64,000 nt of DNA from Acanthosoma haemorrhoidale (taxonomy: Eukaryota; Arthropoda; Insecta; Hemiptera; Acanthosomatidae): contig OV884011.1 in assembly GCA_930367205.1 (NCBI GenBank), positions 142,101,937-142,165,936 on the forward strand, written 5' to 3'. The notes below the pieces were generated by a model that ran no database searches, was not told the origin of the DNA, and worked only from the letters and a program-made list of their open reading frames with translations. Shown here in pieces: positions 45,909-56,709 of the stretch. Both the position numbers and the translations under genes were made by a program. Within the stretch, counting starts at the first letter, position 1. Every line of letters starts with the position of its first letter.

Positions 45909-48900
45909 ACACATAATCTTCTACAATTACTACTATGTCACATAAAACTACACAATCTTCAACGAGATAAAATTTTTTCTAAATAACCAAAAATAAATAT
46001 AAATACCTTGACATAACTTTCATCAATTCTATTAAAAAATTACCAAGCTGATTTTTATCAGAACTCAAGATCTTTACAAACATGAGAAAACTTATTAACA
46101 GAATATATTGTCAACCTATTTCATATTGTTAATTAAAATATGTAAAAGCTATCTAGCTGATATGAGTACGTAAAACTAATAACCATATAAAACAATACAG
46201 TATTAAGGAAATAAAATATCATCCAAATTTCGGCTAAAATTGTTGAACGTTTGTTTTTATGTTAGTAGTGAACCATAGAAGACTAATATATACTTAATAC
46301 ACAAATAAATACGAACAGAATATAAAAACTACGTGGTAGAAATCCTTCTTACAACCAAAACTTTTTATCACCAATAAAGTTAAGCCAACAAAACGGTCCA
46401 AATTGAATTAGTTTATGTATTATTTTCAACTATTTAGATTCTTTTTTTGGCTGAACTGAAAAATACTAAGACAAGGAATTATATATTTTTTTCTAATTAG
46501 TAGTTAAAATTAGTATTTTTTTAAAGACAGTTAAGAAAACGAATATTGCAAATTTAATAATAAGCTATGCAAATCACTGTTATTTACTTTATAATATTTG
46601 TACTACAAGGTTCTTACTTAGAAACAAATATTTTTTAATCCTAACCTATATTTTAGGATTAAAAAATATTTAAATAAGGTGACCAATGCCTTAGGATGAC
46701 ATTCGTGCGGTGCCGAAAGTGCTAGAAAATAAAGTTAAGCCATGAAGAGAAATGAAAAATTGATGTAATATAAATACAAATTGTGCCATATTTTAAATCT
46801 ATAGTTGATTTAATTATTTTTTGACTACCGTCTCAATCCAGAATGTTTACATCATCAGTAATAATATCAGGGCCTCTTTTTAAATTTACGATAACTTAAT
46901 GTCTAGGACGCAGGCACTATAAGTACGCTCATATATTATATTAGCCAAACAAAACAAAATAGAAGAACATAGACCATGACCTAATAATATAATTAAAGAA
47001 CCAACAAAACCAAAATAACTACAATTTGTAATACCGCAAATTACCAAAGATATATATCAACAACAGAGGAGTAAGCAATTATAGACTTAATGTCAACCTG
47101 ACATAAACATAATAAACCAATAAGAAAAGAACCATATAAACTAACAGATAAGAAAAATATATGAATAGGATAAAGAATAAGTATATAAAAATACACGAAA
47201 TAACCCATATATTGCAATGCGATTCATGATCAAACTAAATTTATCTAATAGGAGCAGGTTGAGTTCTAGAGGATATTTTTCATGAAAGTCCATGATTTAG
47301 CGTTTATTGCCTGAAGGATGTACCCTGGGGACCACTGAGGGCACTAGGTACACTTTTTTCTTGGTAGTTGTACCTCTAAAGCTCCCTGGAATAGGCCATT
47401 TTAGACTAAAATATATATAATAGCTATACCCCCGTCTAGCAAAGTGTACGTTCTCTAAGTGGCAAGTTACGCATTAGTGTTTATGGTAAAGTGGTTTCAG
47501 GCATTCCAAGCGTCTGCCTTATCTCCTTTTAAAAATCACTATCTTCTCCTAGATATGCAGATAATAGTTTAAGCAAGTAGCTTTACCCTGCCTAACTTAT
47601 TCTATTGTTGTATCGATAATTTCATATTGCGAAATTAGTCCTTAACTAGTGCTCTTACTCTTATAAGAAAATAAACATAGTCGTAATAACAGAGCAACGT
47701 TCAATTATCAGCACAGATGAGCCTTACAAAGTATATCGACAATCACCTGCACGTAATAATTAACACTCTTTGATTGGCAACCATCTGATTTCAACGACCT
47801 GTTAAATCATCTGCAGAAAACCCCTGATTGTACAAACGGCTATTGGATATTATCAGCTGAAATAATCATAAATTTTAATCTGAAATGTACACCGAGCTGC
47901 ACCCGGTGTTTGCTGGACCCTATATACAAATAAACCAACCACAACTGCCCTGGAGTTGTAGTGATAACGAGAAAAACTATTGATGTTAAGTTAATGTGTT
48001 CATACCAATATTGATTAATTATGGCGGGTTAGGTAAACTGTTCTGGTAGAACAGTAATAGTATTAATGGGCAAAACATGGTAAATCAACTGTGATACATA
48101 ACACAGTCCGTCAAACTGGATTGTGCTTTGTATTTTTAAATAAATTTAATAAATTTGTGTGGTAAAAAGAAAGTTATTTTGGTAAGGTGGAATTGATTAC
48201 TAGTTGTCCTCCTTAATTATAATTATTATATATGTACTTACCTTTGTCACATGTTCAGGACATGGAATTGTACTTGAATCATGTAAAATTACCATATACG
48301 TTATATAATTCTTATTAGTAATTTTTTTTCAGTAAACTCAGATATATAAAAATCATAAGAAAATAAACCAAATCTAATAGGTACTGTTTAAACGTAGTGG
48401 GGACCAGGTTTGATTTTGATTAAGTTGATATTCGGCGAGATTTTTAATGATTAAATAAACAATAGTTTATTATTATTACAACTGATTCCCAAACTAAAAT
48501 ATAGACAGAGATAATTACATATAATTACAACATATTTATATTTTATTATTATGAAACTCAGTGTAAATACAGTTTAACGAAAAATCACATTAATCAAGAT
48601 CAGGACAAGAACTTATATTTGAAACCACACTAAATATGATAAGAAAATATAATTTTTAATTACATACCTAATAATTATGACATACCAATATTGAATGTGA
48701 AAACATAAAGGTTTCCGATTCACGGCAAAAATCAAGGACACCTAAATCCGTAACTTAAATATATACATATACTATTAAGTATCTGAATACTGATAGTTAT
48801 TTAAATTTTCAATTAAAAACTTGGTTAATTTCAAACAATATTTCCCATCAAAAACACTTTCAAATCAGAGTTAGTTAGTAACGTGAAAAAAAAAAAAATT

Positions 48901-50479
48901 CGAGCCAATAAAGCAATTTTTTGCAAACGATTTTTTGTCATGTACAAGATATCAGGTGACGGCGGCTACTGGGTCGAGATGAAATTTCCGAGGCGTTGAA
49001 AAAACACAAAAAAAAACGAGAAAGTCTAAAAAAAAGGGGGGGAAATATAGCCGTGATGAAAAACGATGAGCCAATAATAACCTGTTGAGGTCAATTTTTT
49101 TTCTTTAGCAGCAGATAGTCCCCTTAACATGGCCTGTCGTCATTTTTACGCTTATTCAGCCCAGTTCAAGTGATTTATCCTGGTAATCTTGAACCAACAA
49201 GAGGTAAAGAACGGGTAGAAATATTAAAACAACGATTAAATATTTGATAAGAGTCATTTACTCACTTGTTGGAAACGGTTCCTGTGCTATCACACATTTG
49301 GGGTGGCATCTAAATGGAAATATGTTAGGTCCGGTTGGGAATCCTGATATGTGATTATTTAAAGACCAAAAAATCGATATGACTTAAATGTTTTAACGCG
49401 AGAATATCCACGATGAGTTAGTTTTGGTTTTTCATGACTGACCCTAGACATAACTTAAATATTTTATTTTTCTCATTCAATCCACATGAACATGAAGGGA
49501 GAGTCTACAAAAAATAACTCCAAACATGTTTCAATACCCACTAATTATGATCCTATGTTCCGCCCGAACGTAGAGAGTTAGTCGTATCAAATTTTCAGTT
49601 AGTTACTGAATGAAAACACTATTTTAAAGATCAGTATAACCTAAAAAATATAACGAATTTTGATTTGTCAAATGTAAAAACAAAAAAACACACGATACAT
49701 TCAGTGAAACTGATCAACCCTAAGCTGTTTTATTTATTTGATTAAGTATTCCTGATGAAGTAATAAAACGAATAAATTTCTAAACGTAAAGAGCATGTTT
49801 AGAAAGTTCAGTCAAGAAGTCCCTCCCATATTCTAGAGTAGCAAATTGGTTGTCAATAATAATAATGTCACATAGATCTGTGTAAGATGATAATAATGTC
49901 AGTATATGTATACGAATGTTTAGTGATAAGAATCATGATAATATAACATCTTTATAAGGGTGAACAATAAATGACAATCACAATTCAGCCAGTGAAAAAT
50001 CAATACAGCCATTAAAAGCCCTTTAATGAGAACGAGTTACTACCTTTTAAACGATAAAAGAAAAACTGCTGGAAAATTTATAAAAAAAAAAGAAAACAAG
50101 TTACTCTTTTTCCCTTCTTAAGAAGTATTAGGAAATAAATAATGATATTTCTCAAAAAGGTGAGACTCTGGGCCCTTAACGACTTCCAGTTCGTCCCTTA
50201 TCGGCGCACCTCAGGGCCGGCTCATTAACCACAGAATTTTTTTGTAATCACTTAATGAGATTTAATAACGCTAGGGAAAAACTGTAACGCAATTACACTT
50301 TAACAACGTTAATTACAGTCAACGTTATCTATTTTTTTTATTAGGACTTATGCTTTATGGTCGCATTAAGGGCAGTAAGACTCTCCTTTCAAATGAGAAT
50401 CACGCACTAATAATTTAATTAACAAGGGCTGATAAAGTTACATGTTTCATGTCAAGTGTTAATGTTCATAATGCATGAT
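45909..50479. other. Gene-poor, very AT-rich DNA
   Basis: No coding signal. Contains the perfect hairpin at 46626-46671 (listed separately). A purine-rich stretch occurs at about 48890-49050. No open frame of note in 4.5 kb. Confidence 0.45.
46626..46671. repeat. Perfect 19-bp inverted repeat with 8-base loop
   Basis: Left arm AAATATTTTTTAATCCTAA (46626-46644), loop CCTATATT, right arm its exact reverse complement (46653-46671). The stem has no mismatch. It could be the end of a palindromic foldback element, a hairpin RNA or a cruciform site. No flanking repeats were found. Confidence 0.95.
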
Positions 50480-50560
50480 GGGCTTAGAGATTAGCTATCC
50501 CGTTTTTTAACTACGGAGAGGTTCGATTCCTCGCACTCCTCAGAACCAAGGGTATGTGTC
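50480..50560 (+). repeat. tRNA-like sequence, probable SINE head
   Basis: GGGCTTAGAGATTAGCTA resembles a tRNA 5' end and A box. CCGT…ACGG forms a short anticodon-like stem, and GAGGTTCGATTCCTC is a good T-arm (4-bp stem, TTCGATT loop, matching the B box). The D-arm region is too short for a functional tRNA. The adjoining sequence to about 50720 may be the SINE body. Confidence 0.4.
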
Positions 50561-53500
50561 TGAATGCGGTTGTGCACAGCCTTGTGAGTGAAAATAAATA
50601 GCCAATAATAAAAAAGAGTAAAGAAGTAGCCAAAACCGAAATAAGTGACTGACACCATAGCCATCAGCCATGGAACGGAAGTAGTATCAGTCAGACCCTC
50701 ATCTACGAGGCGTTGCACCGAAAATTAAGTTTTAATTTTTTTTAAATAAATAACAAGTTTGAGATTTAAATAATATAAGTTTAAATGACAGCCAGAGATC
50801 GTTTCTATTCAATAATTCTCTGCTACTGCTTTCGAATGTCTATCATCCTCCAAGCACCAGAGACCATCCACTCGATGGTTGCGAGACAGCAACTACAAGT
50901 GCAGATACTACCCAAATAAATCTGAATAATTTGAAAGACCCAGGAGGGCCTATGTTAAGATTAAAACTGACTATTTCCTGGCTCTTCTAGCGTGATGGAC
51001 TATTCTTTACTTAAAGGTTTGCTATTTTAGCCAGTTCTCCAAAGGTTCTTAATTAAGACGTATTTTTTGTGGCGATGATTTTGATTGATTTTCTATAACT
51101 CATTTTATAAAACTTTTACGTTAATGACATTGCATTTATTGCCCTGAGTATAATTTCAACTTTTTACTTTTATTTTATAATTTGTATTTATATTTAGTTT
51201 TATATTACATTTGTTGTAGTTTTAGGATGGCAGACGTTGGCTGACAAACTGCATACAGTGGATAAAGAAAATTATACACTAACTACAACTTGCTTATCCA
51301 GCATTCATAAGAGTTCATTCGTGCCTCTTACAAATAGAAGTTGCAAGAATTACCTAATATTTGGCGTCGAGTTGAATACTATCAATACAATGCAACAATT
51401 TTCAATCTTGCAGTGGCATATATTAGTTGATGAAGTTATCAGTTTCATTTAACTATCGTATGGTTTACTCGGACCTATTGAAGGAACAGGGATATGGTTA
51501 TGTCAAGAGGGACTCCAAAGTTGAAGTGATCCAATTATGCTGGTAATAAAAATATTTACTTCGGCCTTGATAATCTTACAAGATCTAGAAATTTTACCAT
51601 GTAAATCGACTAAAGTCGAAAAGTGATCAATTTCAAACAAAGTTCGTAATTGGTTTGTCAATTCACAGAACTGGGCTGAATTTAAACGTAATTTAAAGTT
51701 GACCATTTTTACGTCAAGTGCAGTCACTCAAAATCGGCGGTCAAAAACACACACCTGAGGCTTACTGTGACATCCCCCCGAAAACTGACTCGTTCAAACG
51801 AACACTAATCCGTTTGATCCACCCCCTAACATTCTATTAAGTTCTTAAGATCTGGACCAGCCAGTGATCTCTTTGTGCTGAGGCCCACCCCCAGTGGCTA
51901 TGGCAGGGTCTGTTCAATTTATTTGAGAACTTCTAACCGCACTCTTACCTTTGGGTTAAGATTAAAGGAATCTTTGGTCAAGATCATTTTGTCAAGCTTT
52001 CTGTCAATTCAGTTGGTTGGCAACGAACATTAAAGTAATACGGAATTAAAATGGTGCTGTTCTTCTTTTTCTTCGGTTTGTAATAATTTTCGTTTGATTT
52101 TAGTAAACCTTTAATTACTTTCAGTTTCACAATAGTAAAAGTCATATGAACTGGTGCTGACTGAAATGTATTTATATGAAAAACTGTATTCATATGAAAA
52201 TTATTTTCCTTATCCTTATAATTTTATTACAAAAAAAGTGCTTTCTTTAACTTAAATTGCCATTAATAGCAAGCCAAATCGCTAAAACAAACACTGAAGA
52301 CAAATATTTGACCCATTGATTAGTTTCCTCTTAGTTTTTATCTTCATCGTTAAAACATTCTTTTTTTCAACAAAAAATTTTTACAGTAGTTATAAACTAA
52401 ATTTTTCTTGAACTATACTGGATTATCAGAGACAATCCAGAGTGTAGCTAATAGCTCAAACAAGTTTCTTAAAAGCTTACTAAATAGTTGTCACAAAAAT
52501 ATTCCCTTTTTCAGACCGAAAATAAATCTTACTAAGTATTATTAACCACTGCTAAATGCAAATAGAACGAAATTTAAACACCTCAAATATTCACAAAAGT
52601 TTTTTCATGATTTTTTAAAAATAGTTTATTAATGTCTTTTTCTCGGGTCAAGACGGGTAACATTTTTTATGAAGATTGTATTATTTTATACTTCAAATTA
52701 TTTTACTGTTACTGTAGATGTTTTTGAATATATATTTTTCAAATTTCAAATCAATTCAATCATTTCATACTTCTGGAGATAGGAAAATTCGTTGTGCTAA
52801 TGAAAGTAGCGCCTATCCCATCGCATAAGAGTGATTCGGCAAGTACACCATAGACACATGCGTGATACTCAAAATCAATTAATATAAAACATTAAATAAA
52901 AAAAATAAACTTACAAATTAATGTATACAATATTAATCTTTTTAAGAATTGGATGAATAATTCGTTGTACCTATGAGCGTATAAAAAATCTACCCAGTTT
53001 GGGACGTGAGTTTCAATTTTTACTTCAGCGGCTCTTCTCAGGTAATAATAACGTCATGTAATACTGGAGTTTATACTTTGCAATAACATAAGTACACATA
53101 TGTAGTATTTATAAATATAAATATAAAATGAAAAATTTATAAATATTTTGATTTATTTTAATTTATAAAAGAAGTGAAAACCGATTGAATTGGGAAATTA
53201 CTTATGTTCAAAGCTCGACCGCGCCATTGGTTCAGGATCAGTTAAGGCTCACTCAACTGTTCTGTTTACTCAGACCACGACTAGATCAGGCTGCGACAAC
53301 AATGTACGTCATAAAGCTAACTTTGTATTTGCTGAATAAATATAACGTGGAGTGCGGTTACCATTATTTCCTCATAATTACCAACTGTCAGGTGAGTCAA
53401 CTTTATTAATTTTAATTAAATTAATTATAATTTAATTTAATAACAGACTGAAGCCAATTAGGACCATTAGCTGTTGGGAGATATGTAACGTGTTCGTGCA

Positions 53501-55689
53501 TATTATAAAAGCTATTTTAAAATTTGTTATTAAATTAAATATGAGGGGACTATGGCTAAAAACGACGAATATTCTGATATTTGTCCCAACACTCCTTCCT
53601 TTAAATTTTTCATTTTTTTTTTTAATCGACAAATTTATTCGACATTGAGATATACATAACAACTTTAACCGAAAATATTTATTTTTTAGTAACAGATAAT
53701 TAATTTAATGTACATATGTGATATATGATATAATAATATATGATTGTTAAATGATTAGTATAGTAAAATAATCAATATTCCGTCTTTCCACAATATGGTA
53801 CTCAATCACTTATAATGTTTTCGACAGCTACAACTACAAAACTACAAAAATATCAATTAGATGCAAATAACATCTTAAACAAAAAACAAGCCAGTTCTAC
53901 CAGCACCTACAGGAGAAAGAGCATCACGATTCACCACTTATATTTGCAATGCCTAACAAATGCTAGACAATTGAATAATAATCTATTGAAATTAAATCGA
54001 ATTCCCTAATTTACAATAATATTAATATAAATACACACGTATGTTAAGACACCCAAATTTATTAGCTGTTATAAGATTTTTCATTCATCAATTGCGAGGT
54101 TAACCATGATAATAGTGTATTATTGTGTTTTTTTAAATATGTAATTATTTATTGGTTATGTGTCGATTTTTTTTAACAAATTTTAAATTTTAGTAAAATG
54201 TGTGGAGCATTGTGGACTTATATCAATATTTTACTTATTGATTGTTATCATTGTTTTAATGATAGTTTTAGTTACCTCCATATGGATGGTCAAAGTTTTT
54301 TTAAGGTGACTTTTAATTTTAGCGACTGAAGGTGACAGTTTAGATCTTTCAAAAACGTTATCGGTGATCCAATACAATATTGCGAACAGTCGTAAGATTT
54401 ATTATCTAATATGAGATTTGATAATTTACCATTGTATTTTACTAACTTTTACTAATAAGGGACTGGCTGATTTCAACGTTTCTAGTAGAGTAGAAGAAAT
54501 CCCAAGAGTCAAAGATAGAAGGCAATGAGAGCAGTAAGAGATACACGGTATCTGAGGAAAAACTGTTCGGAACTTCTATCGACCTCATGTACATCGTGTC
54601 TATGAGGTTATAGGGAAGTTTGACACAACACACATCGTTTTAGCCACCAAGCAGTGGTAGGTGAAGAATAAAAACATATACAATATATATGTTGTAACGT
54701 ATTATGAGTATGCAGGGCGTCTATAAGTACAATGGTCCAGCCAGCTACTAGGTTACTTTTAATTGTAATAATAATAATAACTGAAGCGGTCCCCCCCACC
54801 TCTATATTTATAATGGAGATAATTTACATTTATATTTATAATTGACTAGCTAATATAACAATCCAGTGATTGTTGTTCAATAAAAAACCTTTATTAAATA
54901 TCAAAAGAAATCGGGAATGGTCAATATAATCAAAAATTAATTCACTATAAAATTTATTCTACATAACTTATTGAAAATATAATTGTTAATATAAAAAAAT
55001 GAACTTCTACAAAACATTTAAATCAACTATTGTTTTCCGAATAAATTAAATTGAGCTCGTTATTCTTAATCTGTAATGCCTTTTGAATTCTGAAGGTATT
55101 CATTGAAATTTTAAATAATATTGTTTAGTTTGTCTTCGAACTAGTACTCGGCACCTTAATTATTGTTCATTGAGATTTTCTTGAGTACCGGGGCTGTTTC
55201 CTTTATTCTGACCATACATATCATTTTCCTTTGTTGAGTTTCCTGACTGAATCCTAATTATGCCTTTGAAATTAATTCTATCATCACACTGTGTGTGTGA
55301 CTTTAACTTATAACTTCTTTAACTCAACAAAATGAATGGAAGGTTTAACTTGACACGGAAGACAGCCTCCTTCGTTCGGGGATGGAGATGGACTGCCTAC
55401 TCCTCCAACTCTTAATGACATTTTCATAGCTATATCTTCTTATCCCTGTTATATCAACAAGAAAAAGTCACATGTCGGCTTCTGAATTAATTGGCCAGGC
55501 ACTGACATCCGATGAGTGGCGTGGGTGAAATAGCCAGGGTGTCCGCGCCGATCTCCCAGCGTCTTCTGAGAACCTCCAGTCAAATGACCGTAAAAAGGTA
55601 AAACGATAGCCATGCTTTCTCATCTCGAATATTCGAATCAGCTCGCAGACAGATTTAAACTTACTGTATGAACTAAACATGATTGGCCA
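50561..55689. other. Gene-poor DNA, no gene recognised
   Basis: AT-rich with less AT-rich patches at 51760-51960 and 53190-53400. The latter has a TATA-like TTATAAAAG (about 53163), an AATAAA, an ATG at 53301 and a donor-like CAG|GTGAGT (about 53389), which could be part of an LTR or a first exon, but neither can be shown. The upstream part of LINE-B may begin near 55360. Confidence 0.35.
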
Positions 55690-55862
55690 GGTGTGACCTG
55701 GCCGACTTCAAACCAATGCCTAGTACCCCTAGGCTCTCCCACAGGTAGACTCTCACTACCTTCCCAAATCCACCCGCCTCTTTTAGGCACCCATCATCCC
55801 AAATAATTTCCTTTATTTTTCCTACATCCTATATTTCCAGTTGAGAACTAAGTTAAAAAAAC
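55690..55862 (+). mobile_element. LINE-B 3' end (variant)
   Basis: GGTAGACTCTCACTACCTTC, CCACCCGCCTCTTTTAGGCA and TTTCCTTTATTTTTCCTACA precede GAGAACTAAGTTAAAAAAAC. The first two blocks match the reverse complement of about 4300-4345, and the last blocks match the general LINE-B tail. It represents a subfamily with a different UTR from the 26160 copy. Confidence 0.7.
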
Positions 55863-56697
55863 AAAAACATGATTAGCTAGGATTACTGAAGATAATCTTT
55901 GTTAGCATTTATTTACTTCGATTTTGGACTTTTTCGTTCGCGAGAATTTCTGTAATTTGTGCTTTCCTATTGTATAATAATTACAATTAAAATAGTATAA
56001 TAACTCATATGGCCCTCTCCAGGAACTAATAAAGGAGATTTACTGAAAAAAAAATCATGGCTAGGGTGTTTTGCTCCAGATAAAAGATTATTTACAGAGC
56101 TCTGATCAGACTGTGCGAGTGGATACGATACAGAGTAGAAGAAGCCATTCACCAAGATTCCAGTGAGCGGAGAGCTTCTTCCTTTAATTGGATCTTCGAC
56201 TTTTCCTCTTTTCTTCGTCCAATCATCTCACCAGCTTTACACCAGGCAATAATATTTTTATGTTTGTATTCAATGTTTTGTAAGTATGACTAGTTTTATT
56301 AAATAGAAAAAGAGAAGGTAAGAATTTAATTTATGCCGTTGGAACCTAATATAAAGCGTATTCAAGACTATACGCAGTGCATTTACTTGCTTTTTTCATC
56401 ATTTGGGCAGTTACTTGTTATAAGAGGCAGTAAAGTTAACTAACCAATAACAATAAAGGTATTTTGAAAGAATAATAAGTTAACACTAATATTTGAATGT
56501 ATATAAATATATATACATGGGATGGAAATTAAGTAATGACATTTATTACCATGTTTACGGCATCTTATGAATTATATTTCTGATTTAAGGAGAATACATT
56601 TTATATAATGAAAATAAATAGCACGTTAATGATAGACTGTATTCTACATAATCATTTATACTTTCAGTCAACTGATCATTGATTAAAACTTTCACAT
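55863..56697. other. Gene-poor DNA, nothing recognised
   Basis: AT-rich spacer upstream of the best LINE-A copy. The minus-strand frame at 55967-56155 is not recognisable. Confidence 0.4.
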
Positions 56698-56709
56698 TTA
56701 AATGAATAA
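56698..56709 (+). repeat. Target-site duplication, left copy (LINE-A)
   Basis: TTAAATGAATAA, repeated exactly at 58937-58948 on the other side of the LINE-A insertion. Confidence 0.85.

Noticed and set aside
50480..50560. Functional tRNA gene
   Set aside because: The T arm is good but the D arm is too short and the anticodon arm has a 4-bp stem with a 9-base loop; a SINE head is likelier.
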